This document shows, piece by piece, positions 27,206 to 37,000 of a stretch of DNA of 64,000 bases. How positions within the stretch are numbered: position 1 is the first letter of the stretch; every line of letters begins with the position of its first letter. Source of the DNA: Pirellulales bacterium (lineage in GTDB: Bacteria; Planctomycetota; Planctomycetia; Pirellulales; Thermoguttaceae); the NCBI GenBank assembly GCA_016931075.1, contig JAFGFF010000300.1, positions 1-64,000 on the forward strand, given 5' to 3'. The notes under the pieces were generated by a model, which did not search any database, had not been told where the DNA came from, and was given only the letters and a program-made list of their open reading frames with translations. The position numbers were made by a program, and so were the translations under genes.

Positions 27206-28030
27206 ATGGTCTCGATACCCTCGAAGTACATCGCACTCTCTGTCATTCTCTTTGCCGCGCTGGGGCTCTTGCCGGGTTCTGCTTTGGGCAGCTTTTACGT
27301 CGGCGGAATGCTTAGCGCGAGCAACGTACCCGGCCCAGGAACAACGACGACCTTCGGACCGTACGATGGTATGTCCTATCTTGCGAAATCCGAGTCTCTC
27401 GTGGGAGCGGAAGCCAAGTTCATCGCTGATCTCAACAACGCGTCCTTGAGCACGTATGCTTCGGCAGTCGCTTTCCCGTTCGATAGGGCACGGAGTCGGG
27501 CCATGATGGGAGACGTCCTCACCTTCACCGTGCCAGCGGGCATGTATGCAAACGGAGTCCAAGCGGTTTTTGACGGGCACGTGGACGGAACGATCTCGAA
27601 GGGAATCAATTTTGCCACCAGCCAGAGCGTGTTTTTTGCGGTTGGAGATGGTTCGTTCTATCATGACACGTTCATCCGGGCTTATGATACCGATGGCGTG
27701 TTTGGCGAGAGCTTCCAACTCGTGGAACAGCTTGTAGCACCGGGCGAAACGCTTACTGCAGACACCATGTTCTTGGTGTCCTTCGACGCCTATATGCTGA
27801 GTGTGGCCGAAACCGGACCGGATTCGAATCAACTCGTTGATTTCTACAACACCGGCGCGATTACCGGCGTCGTGGCCACCGACGGCACAGCGGTCCTCGA
27901 AGACGTGACATGGACGTCAGAGTCGGGCTGCTTCCTTGCCGGCAACAGCACGATTCCCGAGCCGTCCACCCTGCTGATCTGGGGTATCTTCAGTGTTTTG
28001 AGTGGAATCGCCGTCTGGCGGCGACGGTGA
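27206..28030 (+). CDS. PEP-CTERM secreted protein
   Basis: Start at 27206 is chosen because AGGGGAAG precedes it closely and a signal peptide begins there (YIALSVILFAALGLLPGSAL); the frame is open 21 bases further. The 274-residue product has a beta-rich central domain without a recognised family and a C-terminal IPEPSTLLIWGIFS plus VWRRR, a PEP-CTERM signal for exosortase sorting. No exosortase gene lies in the window. It is followed by the fucosidase gene 162 bases downstream. The function of the body is unknown. Confidence 0.88.
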   Translation: MVSIPSKYIALSVILFAALGLLPGSALGSFYVGGMLSASNVPGPGTTTTFGPYDGMSYLAKSESLVGAEAKFIADLNNASLSTYASAVAFPFDRARSRAMMGDVLTFTVPAGMYANGVQAVFDGHVDGTISKGINFATSQSVFFAVGDGSFYHDTFIRAYDTDGVFGESFQLVEQLVAPGETLTADTMFLVSFDAYMLSVAETGPDSNQLVDFYNTGAITGVVATDGTAVLEDVTWTSESGCFLAGNSTIPEPSTLLIWGIFSVLSGIAVWRRR

Positions 28031-28192
28031 CTCCCAAGTCACGGCGATGTTTCGTTCCGGCCCTTTTGCCGCGATTCGGGTGTCGCCAATTTCTTGCCGA
28101 CCGCCTCCGGCGGCTAGTTGCTTCCCCCTTCTGGCTGGCGTAGAATGGGGGCTCCTACCCGGTTAGACGTCCCCCCTCAAGGAGCACCCACA

Positions 28193-29977
28193 ATGAGACG
28201 AGTCGACCTTCTTTCTGCTGCGCTGATTCTGCTTCTGATCGGTTCGCTTGCCCCAGCAGCCGACGCCCCAATTGCCGACGGAGCCAAGGAACTCAAAAAG
28301 ATCCCGCCGCTGGCCCAACGGGCGAAGTGGTTCGAGCACGACCGGTTCGGCATGTTCATCCACTGGGGCGTCTATTCGGTCGAAGGCCGCGGCGAATGGG
28401 TCCGGACCACGGCCAAGATTCCACTCGATGAATACAACAAGCTCCACCCGAAGTTCAATCCCAAGGATTTCAACGCTGAAGAGTGGGTCCTGTTGGCCAA
28501 ACGGGCCGGCCAGAAGTACATCGTGATCACGACCAAGCATCACGACGGCTTCTGCATGTTCGACTCGAAGCTGACCGACTACACGATCATGAACACGCCG
28601 CTGAAGCGTGACATCTGCAAGGAGCTGGCCGACGCGTGCCGCAAGCACGATATGAAGCTCGGATTCTACTATTCGATCATGGACTGGCGCCACCCGGACT
28701 ACGTCCCGGTGCGAGGGTGGGAGAAGAACCGCTCGACCAAGGACGCCAAATTCGAGCGTTATGTCGAGTACATGCGGGGCCAGATCCGCGAACTGATGAC
28801 CGGCTACGGCCCGATCGTGGCCCTCTGGTTCGACGGCGGTTGGGAGCACACCAAGCCGGCCGACAAGAAGGCGTTCAAGGAAATCATCGACATGGCCCGG
28901 CAGCTTCAGCCGAACCTGTTGGTCAACGATCGGGCGGCGATCGGCGGCGACTACAAAACGCCCGAGCAGCAGATCCCGGCCACCGGAGTCCTGATGCCTG
29001 ACGGCCGACCGGCCATGTGGGAAGTCTGCATGACAATGAGCAGCGGCCAGGGCTCCTTCCCCCCGACCGGCTGGTGGGGCTACGATAAGAATGAAAAGGC
29101 CTTCAAACCGACCGAGGAGCTGTTGCACAAACTGGTCGATATCACGAGCAAAGGGGGCAACTTCCTCTTGAACGTCGGGCCCACGCCCGAGGGCGTTATC
29201 CGCGCCGAGGAAACCGAACGCCTCGAGGCGGTCGGCCAGTGGATGGTCAAGCATGGCGAGTCGATCTACGGCACCACCGCCAGCCCCTTCCGGCTCTTGC
29301 CCTTCTTCGGTCGCGTGACGACCAAGGGCAACCGGCTCTACGTCCATGTGTTCGACTGGCCGACGGACGGGAAGCTGGTTCTGCCGGGGCTGAAAACCCT
29401 TCCCACTAAAGGGTTTATGCTTGGCCAGCCCGAGGCCCAAGTTACGGCCGCCGCAGGCGAGCGCGAGGGCCTGCCCGAGGTCGTTTTGACCCTGCCCAGC
29501 GACCCGACCGACCCGATCGACAGCGTCGTCGTGCTCGATTTCGACGCCACGCCCCAGGTCGAGCCCCTGGTGCTTCGCCCAGGCAAGGACGGCCGCCTGG
29601 TCCTGCCGGCCGCGTTTGCCGAGATCCAGGCCCAACACGGTCAGAAGGCCAGGCCCATGTCCGAATCGGGCCGCACCTACGTCGGCAACTGGCGAAACCC
29701 ACGCGACGTCGTCGCCTGGCAGATCACCATGCCCAAGCCGGGCAAATACACCGTCAAACTAAACGCCCGCCCGGCGTCGAAGGAGGCCGTCGGCCAACGC
29801 GTCGTCGTCGAGTTCCGCAAGCAAAAACTTGAAGGCAAGGTCACCCCCGACGGCGTCAAGCTCGCCGGCCGCCTCGACCTCCCCGCCGGCAAACACACCC
29901 TCCAGGTTCGCCTCCTCGACGCCAAACCAACCGAGCCCCCGGTCCTCGACCTGTTCGGGCTAGAATTGGCACCGTAG
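28193..29977 (+). CDS. Secreted GH29 alpha-L-fucosidase
   Basis: Start at 28193 (AAGGAG 8 bases upstream, then a signal peptide ending near ADA, residue 23). The 594-residue protein has the GH29 N-terminal signature WFEHDRFGMFIHWGVYSV, a KYIVITTKHHDGFCMFDSK segment and the nucleophile-bearing ALWFDGGWE with Asp214. A GGNFLLNVGPTPEG motif follows. Residues about 340-594 are beta-sandwich domains, the last resembling a carbohydrate-binding or fucosidase C-terminal module. It should remove alpha-L-fucose from fucosylated glycans such as algal or animal polysaccharides. Overlapping hairpins lie right after the stop codon. Confidence in the family is high; linkage is not decided. Confidence 0.95.
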   Translation: MRRVDLLSAALILLLIGSLAPAADAPIADGAKELKKIPPLAQRAKWFEHDRFGMFIHWGVYSVEGRGEWVRTTAKIPLDEYNKLHPKFNPKDFNAEEWVLLAKRAGQKYIVITTKHHDGFCMFDSKLTDYTIMNTPLKRDICKELADACRKHDMKLGFYYSIMDWRHPDYVPVRGWEKNRSTKDAKFERYVEYMRGQIRELMTGYGPIVALWFDGGWEHTKPADKKAFKEIIDMARQLQPNLLVNDRAAIGGDYKTPEQQIPATGVLMPDGRPAMWEVCMTMSSGQGSFPPTGWWGYDKNEKAFKPTEELLHKLVDITSKGGNFLLNVGPTPEGVIRAEETERLEAVGQWMVKHGESIYGTTASPFRLLPFFGRVTTKGNRLYVHVFDWPTDGKLVLPGLKTLPTKGFMLGQPEAQVTAAAGEREGLPEVVLTLPSDPTDPIDSVVVLDFDATPQVEPLVLRPGKDGRLVLPAAFAEIQAQHGQKARPMSESGRTYVGNWRNPRDVVAWQITMPKPGKYTVKLNARPASKEAVGQRVVVEFRKQKLEGKVTPDGVKLAGRLDLPAGKHTLQVRLLDAKPTEPPVLDLFGLELAP

Positions 29978-29980
29978 ACC

Positions 29981-30047
29981 CCGGGTGTGATTTCTAACGA
30001 CATCCCCCACGGGCGTCACACCCGGCCCTCCCGGAAGTGACGCCCGT
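29981..30047 (+). terminator. Overlapping, mutually exclusive hairpins after the fucosidase gene
   Basis: The segment 30009-30025 can pair in two directions. CCGGGTGTGA (29981-29990) pairs with TCACACCCGG (30016-30025) over 10 bp. ACGGGCGTCAC (30009-30019) pairs with GTGACGCCCGT (30037-30047) over 11 bp and is followed by CGACTTTTCTT, a weak U-tract. The stems share 30016-30019, so only one can form. The arrangement begins 4 bases after the stop codon. It is consistent with a 3'-end terminator, with an alternative fold that may be chance. Confidence 0.5.
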
Positions 30048-30083
30048 CGACTTTTCTTGACCGGCCCCCGATCCTCTTCGTGC

Positions 30084-30105
30084 TAACGGCCTATTAACGG
30101 CCTAT
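30084..30105. repeat. Tandem direct repeat, two units of 11 bp
   Basis: TAACGGCCTAT at 30084-30094 is followed immediately by an identical copy at 30095-30105. Eleven bases is near one helical turn, so a protein-binding site is possible. It sits 27 bases before the TTGACA at 30132. Confidence 0.6.
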
Positions 30106-30270
30106 TGAAAAGGAGACGCCCTCGCTCTGACTTGACAAGCAGTTCGAGCGGATGATGATATTTTAGGAATAACCAGGAAGCTCGTATGCCAGGCTCCTCA
30201 ACAGCTCGAACTTTTCTGGCGCTTCTCTCGCGTCAACTCCTTGCGTCACGCGGATTTAGCCAGTCATTGA

Positions 30271-30305
30271 GTGTAACCGATCTCGGCCTGCCAGCGATCC
30301 GTAAC
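30271..30305. repeat. Diverged direct repeat, copy A
   Basis: This 35-base segment matches 31620-31655 except for one indel and six substitutions, all of them transitions. The two copies lie on either side of the minus-strand gene at 30527-31564 in the same orientation. They may be remnants of a mobile or integrated element. No transposase or integrase is visible. Confidence 0.5.
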
Positions 30306-30526
30306 AACGCTATCCGCGACTCGAACGTTTCATCTGCAAGCGGCTGGTCCTGCGGGCCTGCCGGCTGGCCGAGCGTGATGCGAAACGAAAAGAAAAAGCC
30401 GGGCGGTTGGGGATTCGGGCACCGCCTTGCCGTCTCCAGCCAACAGGCAATACGCCTTGACCCGGTACTGAGTATGTAGCTTTTGTTCGATCACAGCCAC
30501 GCCCAGCGGAACAGCAACAGCACTCA

Positions 30527-31564
30527 CTAATCGGATTTCAGCGCATCAACCTCGTTGGTCGTCAGTCGAGGCCAAGTAAACTCCACAAAGCCATTATCGA
30601 GAGGCTTCGAGGGTTCAGGCTGCGTATAGGCTGTCACCGCTGCCTCGTGGAGTAATAGAGACCAGCATCCGTCCGGATCAATGAACTCTGGTTTTCTGAT
30701 CGGAACGAAGGCAAGTTCGACGGCCGTGTTTTTGCTCAAATCCGCACCGATTGCCGGTCGCTCGGATATGAATAGCACCTTGTGGCGTGTTGCTAGTGCA
30801 AACGAATTTTTGTACCGTATTCCCTCATCAAACCGCCTCTGAATCCTCGCGGGACATGCGTTGAGCGTGATACGCATTGCTTCCTCGCGGTGTTCCTCCG
30901 CAAACGGTGCTCTTGGTATCGCGATGCAACGAAGAAAACGGTTTAGCCGGTGAAGTTCCTCGGGCGTAAACTCCATGGCGCGCGCAAGACGCACCGTCAC
31001 ATCGGCCAGACGGTCCACGCCCTGATGTTCGGGTGTATCACAATTCCCATTATAAAACAGGATCGTGACGTCTGGCCGTGAGTCGTCTGCAATAGCTCCA
31101 GTTTCGACAACCACCTCAATAAGAATCTTCCCATCCCCGACGCGAGTGAAGTCGAAACGGGCTTCAATAAAGCCAGGAGCTTGGTGCAATTGGCGCATGG
31201 AAAGCAGTCGGCCCGCGTCAAGGACTCTTTGGTTTGGCGACCACAAGCCTTGTTTCGCGAGACGATCGATGAACGTAGGCAACGCGGCTCCCGGCCGTAG
31301 AGCCTCGTGAATCGGCGCCAATCGACCCCAATCGTCGGCTTGGTTTGGCGGGTTCGCTCGTGGAGCGATCGAACTGTCACCATCGTCGGAATCTCGCAGT
31401 CCGTCTTCGCTTCCGACGGAACTCACGGCCTCCTCTTTCACCCGCTCGAAACGGCTGTAAGGCTCGGATGGCGTTACTGATGTCGCGGCGGCAAACGCCA
31501 AGGCGACAAGAACCCCGACCGCGAAGGAAACAGCGGCCACCAACGCTATACCAAGCCGAGACAC
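30527..31564 (-). CDS. Membrane-anchored hypothetical protein
   Basis: A 345-residue protein with one N-terminal hydrophobic segment (residues about 4-28, IALVAAVSFAVGVLVALAFA), a charged linker (about 40-75, DSDDGDSS), and a soluble domain of about 260 residues with mixed alpha/beta character (RVLDAGRLLSMRQLHQAPGF, FTPEELHRLNRFLRC, WSLLLHEAAVTAY). No catalytic motif recognised. It is flanked by two diverged direct repeats and is orientated opposite to the neighbouring genes, which could mean separate acquisition. Function unknown. Confidence 0.7.
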   Translation of the reverse strand: MSRLGIALVAAVSFAVGVLVALAFAAATSVTPSEPYSRFERVKEEAVSSVGSEDGLRDSDDGDSSIAPRANPPNQADDWGRLAPIHEALRPGAALPTFIDRLAKQGLWSPNQRVLDAGRLLSMRQLHQAPGFIEARFDFTRVGDGKILIEVVVETGAIADDSRPDVTILFYNGNCDTPEHQGVDRLADVTVRLARAMEFTPEELHRLNRFLRCIAIPRAPFAEEHREEAMRITLNACPARIQRRFDEGIRYKNSFALATRHKVLFISERPAIGADLSKNTAVELAFVPIRKPEFIDPDGCWSLLLHEAAVTAYTQPEPSKPLDNGFVEFTWPRLTTNEVDALKSD

Positions 31565-31619
31565 ATGCCTGCCCTCATTCAGGCCCTAGAATCCACCGCG
31601 CGACTCGCGCCAACGCCAA

Positions 31620-31655
31620 GTGTAACCCGACCTCAGCCTACCAGCAATCTGCAAC
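31620..31655. repeat. Diverged direct repeat, copy B
   Basis: Partner of 30271-30305 (one indel, six transitions). In one frame both copies encode a similar short peptide, (T/P)DL(G/S)LPAI(R/C)N, which suggests they descend from a coding sequence. It lies just beyond the start of the minus-strand hypothetical gene. Confidence 0.5.
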
Positions 31656-32377
31656 GGGAGTGACTGCAAATCAGGCAATACCCCCTGTCGGTGGATATTT
31701 CTTGCCCGGTCCAAATCTGTCTTCTAGCTGCCAGAGGGTCGTTATTGGCGCGGTGAAGGTGCTGCTGGATTGGGTGGAAATTGGGAGGAAACCGTGTTTA
31801 TGGGCTGGCCAGGGCCCTCCCTTTGGTTTTCTGCTTTCCTCTTTCGGGGTAGATTCTCGCCACACCGTCCAGCGATGTCAATGCGTCCGTCCGATTCACC
31901 GATCCGCCCACCTTTGGAAGTCGCGGGCTAGTCGGATTATGTCGATTGTAACTCTTGGTGGTTGCTGCCTAGCCACGCTGGGGAACATCTTAGGGAGCTT
32001 AATGTAATCCGTCAGTCAGGTTCTGGTCGTAGGGGCTTGGGTCAGGAAAATCTAGCCCGAAAGGTGGGTTGGATTGAGTCGCACAGGTGGTGTCTCGCGC
32101 GTATAAAGGCCGGATAATCGGCCTGCTTGTCACGGGCTATATGATGCCCACTCAAATTGATGGCCATTCTGGCTGCCATGGGAGCGGACTGGGGCGTTTG
32201 TCCGCGAGTCCGAAATGGCGTTATCCCGAGTCCTGAAAACACCCTACGGCGACGGGAAAAGGCTTGACGGTTTTGGAGCGCCCGATCATGATAAACTGGT
32301 GACTTTGGTAGTTTCAGGGAATCGGTAGGGGCTCTCCCAGCGATCGGGGAGCGGGACCGATTTTGGGGGCTTTGTAT

Positions 32378-32407
32378 TTGACACGGTCGCGAAGCTTGGT
32401 ATCTAAT
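32378..32407 (+). promoter_or_regulatory. Sigma-70-like promoter for the TIGR03032-giant gene unit
   Basis: A perfect TTGACA (32378-32383), an 18-base spacer and TCTAAT (32402-32407, one mismatch to TATAAT) form the best housekeeping-type promoter I see in the window. It faces the TIGR03032 gene at 32843 and would give a leader of about 430 bases. No operator-like dyad overlaps it. Confidence 0.45.
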
Positions 32408-32842
32408 CACCGTATTGGGAAGATCCCGGCCAAACCTGAGCAAGGCAGAGGCTTGACGGGGTGCTTCCCAGTGAGGCACGAGACATGAGAAGAGTCGTGC
32501 GTGGCGCGCCGCGGTCGCGGGTGCGTTGGCGGGGAGAGCGTCTTTTCGATGGCCGATCAAGGGCACGGCCTGCGGACGCTTGTTTTTCTCTTTGCAACCC
32601 GCCCAGCGAGGATTCCGCTCTGGGGCCATGGCATGCGATGGTAGGCCAGTTGCTGCTTGCCTGGCGCCGCGTGATGACGCTTCTCGGCTTGCCGGCCGGA
32701 AGGCAACTCTGCCCGGCACTGCAACCTTCATGCAACCGCCCTGCCGGTCCGCGAAGGCGGATTGCTTCCATTGTCCGTCGGGATGCCTGGCGGGCGTACT
32801 AGCCCTTTTTCTCCCTTCCAATTGGGACATACAAGCGAGCGT

Positions 32843-34054
32843 ATGAGTCAACCGAGTCCAACGAAGCCTCCCATTCGGATCGAATGCGCGTCGAGCGCTG
32901 CATTTGGCGCGTGGCTTGCGCGCGCTGGGGGTTCGTTGGTGGTCAGCACGTATCAGGCGGGCAAGGTCGCCGTGATCGGGTGGGACGGGGCCCGGGTGTC
33001 CCTCTTGATGCGGGAGTTCGACAAGCCGCTGGGCATGGCCGTGCGGAACGGCCAGATGGTGTTGGCCACGCGGAACGACATCCACTTGCTGGCCAACGCG
33101 CCTTTGCTGGCGGCCGACTATCTCGAAGACAAGCCCGGCCGGTACGACGCGCTCTATTTGCCTCGCACGACGTTCCACACGGGCGATTTGAACACGCACG
33201 ACGTGGCGTTCGCCGGGGACGACCTGATTCTGGTCAACACGCGGTTCTCGTGCCTTGCCCGATTGAGCGTGGAACACAACTTCACGCCGTTCTGGCGTCC
33301 GTCGTTCGTGACGGACCTGGTGCCGGAGGATCGCTGCCACTTGAACGGGTTGGCGATGCGGGACGGGCGTCCACGATACGTGACGGCGTTGGGCCAGACC
33401 GACTCGCCCGGCGCTTGGCGAGAGAAGAAAGCAACGGGCGGGGTCGTGATTGACGTCGAGGCGAACGAGATCGTGACGGCCGGGTTGGCGATGCCTCATT
33501 CGCCCCGGTGGCACGACGATCGCCTTTGGGTGCTCAACTCGGGCGCGGGCGAGCTGCTGGTAATGGACCCGCAGGGCGGAAAGCCCGAGGTCGTTTGTCG
33601 TCTGCCCGGCTATTTGCGCGGGCTGTGCTTCGTCGGCCACCATGCCGTGGTCGGCTTGTGCAAGATTCGCGAGAAGCACATTTTTGGCGGGCTGCCGGTG
33701 CAAGAGCAGAACTCGAAGCTCTTGTGCGCGGTGGCCGTGGTGGACCTCCGGGCGGGCCGGGAGGTCGGCATGTTCGAGTTCACGGCAGGATGCGAGGAGC
33801 TCTACGACGTGCATTTTTTGCCGGGCGTAACCCGGCCGATGATTCTCAACCTGGACAAGGCGGCCTCGCGCGAGGCGATGACCAATCCCGAGTCGTCGTT
33901 CTGGCTGCGTGGAGGCGTGGAGCCCGAGGGAGAGGAACCGTCGGCAGGCGGTCTCGGCGGCAAGGCAATTTCTCCGGCGTTGGCTGACGAGTCCATGGCC
34001 GGGGAACTGGAACAGACGGGCAACGCATTTCCGGATTCCGGAATTCAACGCTGA
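32843..34054 (+). CDS. TIGR03032 (DUF4915) family protein
   Basis: About 403 residues from ATG 32843 (MSQPSPT); the frame is open further upstream but family members begin near this point. The RBS is weak. Family-type segments are present: GSLVVSTYQAGKVAVIGWDG, FDKPLGMAVRNGQMVLATRN, HDVAFAGDDLILVNTRFSCL, CHLNGLAMRDGRPRYVTALG, MPHSPRWHDDRLWVLNSGAG and GYLRGLCFVGHHAVVGLCKI. Repeated strands with Asp/Gly turns suggest a beta-propeller. No signal peptide, so probably cytoplasmic. The biochemical role of the family is not known to me. The stop lies 12 bases before the next gene's ATG, so cotranscription with the giant protein is very likely. Confidence 0.9.
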   Translation: MSQPSPTKPPIRIECASSAAFGAWLARAGGSLVVSTYQAGKVAVIGWDGARVSLLMREFDKPLGMAVRNGQMVLATRNDIHLLANAPLLAADYLEDKPGRYDALYLPRTTFHTGDLNTHDVAFAGDDLILVNTRFSCLARLSVEHNFTPFWRPSFVTDLVPEDRCHLNGLAMRDGRPRYVTALGQTDSPGAWREKKATGGVVIDVEANEIVTAGLAMPHSPRWHDDRLWVLNSGAGELLVMDPQGGKPEVVCRLPGYLRGLCFVGHHAVVGLCKIREKHIFGGLPVQEQNSKLLCAVAVVDLRAGREVGMFEFTAGCEELYDVHFLPGVTRPMILNLDKAASREAMTNPESSFWLRGGVEPEGEEPSAGGLGGKAISPALADESMAGELEQTGNAFPDSGIQR

Positions 34055-34066
34055 GGACAGAAGAAG

Positions 34067-37000
34067 ATGTCGCTTTACCGATTGTCGAAGCTTCGCAGCA
34101 TGGCATCCGCGGTGGGAAGACTGGGCGGCCGACTCGGCTTGAGTCGCTTTGGCCGTGGCGAAGGCCCGGGCCGTTCCGGCCGGAGCGTAACAGAGCGATC
34201 CTATCGCCATTTGGCGGTCGATCCGCTCGAGCAGCGCCAACTGTTGAGCGTCACGCCGATGTCGCCCTACGACATGTTGGCCAACGAGTCGTTCGGCGGC
34301 ATCGTGGACAAAACCACACTGACGAGCACTCCTTCGCAATGGACCCAGGCGGGCCAATCGTTGGCCGTGGACGATGACGGCGATTTCGTCGTCGTGTGGA
34401 CGCGTCAGGATCCGGTGCTCGACCAGAATGGCGATCCCATCATCGATTGGAATACGGGCGAAGCCTGGTCGGACCAGAACGTCTACGCGCGATACTACAC
34501 GGACGAAGTGCAGCGGATCACATTGCCTGACGCGCTGGCGGTTGACAACGTCGGTGGCGCCTACGGTCGTTTCTCGCTGACCGTGGGCGGCAACGAGGTT
34601 CAGAAACTGACCGTGACGTCGACGTACGAACCGTACATGCCACAGTCTCCGATAATGGGCCAGTTTAACGTAGGATTCGACGTGAACGGCGACGGTACGA
34701 TCGGGTCGGGCGAGAACTACCCTCTGGTCTTCAACGAAACGACTATTACCGAGAACGCCCACCGGTTGCAGGTGCTCTTGCAGGGCATGGGAGGCGCGTT
34801 GATCGACGCCGAGGTCGAAGCGCTCAACGCGCGAGAGTATTTGATCCATTTCGGCAAGGAGTCGCACGGCCTCAATCAGCCGGAGATCGTGATCGATCCG
34901 AGTTTCGTCAACTTTTCTTCCGGCTTTTATCCCGCGGCGGTCATTTCGACGGTCAGCGAGCCGTTCACCATCGAAAACATTCCCGTTTCGCACAACAATC
35001 CCGAAGCGACCGCTAGCGTGCTCGAGCAGATATTCCTGCAGACCACGCGGGATCGTTACGTTGCTCCAGTTTCCGTGGGTTCGCCCCAGACAGCTCCCCT
35101 CATCTCCCGCTATGCCGACTGGCGGATATCCGTGACGCCTGTCGACGGGAGTCTGACGCAATTCGACGTTACTTTTGTCGGCGCCACGAGCAAGACGAAC
35201 CAGCCGGAAATGGTATTCGCGAAGGCGGACAATGATCTGGGTCAGTCCTTCCTCGGATCGTCGCAGATCGACGTCACGACGATCAAGGAGCCGAGTCCCG
35301 AGTTCCGCGTGAACGATCCGGAACCGGAAGACGACTTCACCCCCTGGCCGGACAAACTCGACCAATACGAACCGGCCGTGGCCATGGACGCCGACGGCGA
35401 TTTCGTCATTACGTGGACTAGCGAAGTGGGCCACGCGGAGAACGACGCGAATTCGACCGATATCTACGCGCGTCGTTTCAGGCCGGCGGGCTGGACGGAG
35501 CATCCCGAGTTCGTGCTCGAGGACGGGACCGAAGTTCAATCAGTTGTCCCCTTGGGATCTCAGTTCCTTGTCAATTCGTTCATGACGGGCGCGCAAGGCC
35601 AGCCGGCGATCGGGATGGACTACGACGGAAACTTCACGATTGCTTGGGCCAGCACCGCCCAGGAGGTCAGTCACTTCAACCGCATCGGGGCCCAGCGCTA
35701 CGATCGAGACGGCAACCGGCTTGGCACCGAGTTCATTGTTGTCGATCCGGACAACAACATAGACACCAACATCCACTTCGATCCCTACGTTTCGATGAGC
35801 GACGAGGGACATATCCTCTTCACGTGGAGCCAAACGACCAATCCAGCCTACCAAAACATCACAATCAAGGCGCGACTCTACGCACCCGGCACCGTCGACT
35901 TCTACGATTTCCGCCCTCTGGACACCATCACCTGGGAGGTGGCCCAGGGACAGAACTCGACCTCGTCGTGGGACGCGGACAACGACTTCCTCATCAGTTG
36001 GAACAACAGCGAGGACAACGACAACATCGGCGCGACCTCGCACGGCGTATTCGCCGAGATGTACTATGTGTATCAGCAGGAAGTCTTGGTCGACAACGTG
36101 CCTGATTTGCAGCTCGTCCCGGTTCTCATCCGGGACAAGTTCCGGGCCAACAGCGCCTCGTTCCCACCGCTGGGCAACACGGATTGGCCCGGCGATCAGG
36201 TCGGCTCCCAGGCTTTGCTCGATGCCGACGGCGACATCGTCATCACCTACGGTGGCTATGGTCCCGACGTGTCCGATGACAGCATCATGTTCGGCAGCTA
36301 TTACACCGATCTGATCAACGCCAACAAAAACGCCGACCTGCTCCCGCTCTTCAACCCGCTGATCGACGGTCTGATTCCGGTGGGCGGTATATCAGGCGGC
36401 GTGGATGCCGAGATCGAAGACATCCTCTATCAGGCGGTGAATAGCTTGGCGCCGACCGGCGTCATCGACGCCCTGTTGGCGGAGAAGCTTGGACGACTCC
36501 GCGCCATTCTCGAGTCCCGTGCAAACCTTATTCGAGGCGAAGCCAACGGCGTTCTCTTCAGCCGGTTCGATGCCGATTCCGTCGGCAACGATCCCGTGAA
36601 CGTTCTGGCCAGCGATAGTGTTGCCAACGCCCAACGCGACGGTCACAACGCGCGCTACATCATTGAAATCCACCGGACCATGAATTCGGGTTCTTTCACG
36701 GTCACGCTCACCCATCCCTTCAGAAATGGCAGCCAGACCGTCACCATCACGCCGGTCTACGACGCCGCCGGAATCGAAGTCGTTCCGGAAGCGACGCGAG
36801 CGGCCATTGAACTCGCATTGCGCAATGCAACCATCACAGGCTTGAATTGGCTCCCGGATCCGGCGCCCGATGATGGATCGACGGGCCCGGTCGATGTGCG
36901 ATGGGTGCAACTCCCTGAACTGCAGGCCCGCGACTTGACGCCCTGGCCGCTGGATCGGCCCGACGACCTCTACTATGTCTATGAAGTCACGTTCCAGGGC

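Larger units (their letters stand above)
29978..30526. other. Intergenic region after the fucosidase gene
   Basis: Contains the overlapping hairpins at 29981-30047, an 11-bp tandem repeat at 30084-30105, a TTGACA at 30132-30137 with a poor -10 (GATGAT, 16-base spacer), and a diverged 35-base repeat at 30271. An ATG at 30186 with AGGAAG upstream opens a 97-residue frame, but the product is low-complexity and not convincing. The minus-strand hypothetical gene ends at 30527. Confidence 0.5.
31565..32842. other. 1.28-kb region before the TIGR03032/giant gene pair
   Basis: No convincing gene. It holds diverged repeat copy B (31620-31655), a small dyad AGGCCG/CGGCCT near 32107-32124, and a well-formed sigma-70-like promoter at 32378-32407. 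Frames at 32461-32802 and 32526-32846 are open downstream of that promoter but give cysteine- and arginine-rich products without RBS or family resemblance, so I leave them out. The leader from the promoter to the TIGR03032 start would be about 430 bases. Confidence 0.5.

Noticed and set aside
30186-30479. 97-codon frame with AGGAAG upstream and a TTGACA further up
   Set aside because: The RBS is reasonable, but the -10 is poor, the product is not protein-like, and it includes part of a non-coding diverged repeat.
32042-35539. 1,165-codon open frame on the minus strand
   Set aside because: It overlaps the TIGR03032 gene and the start of the giant gene in antisense. It is rich in Arg, His and Val, has no recognisable domain, and mirrors the codon bias of the real plus-strand genes.
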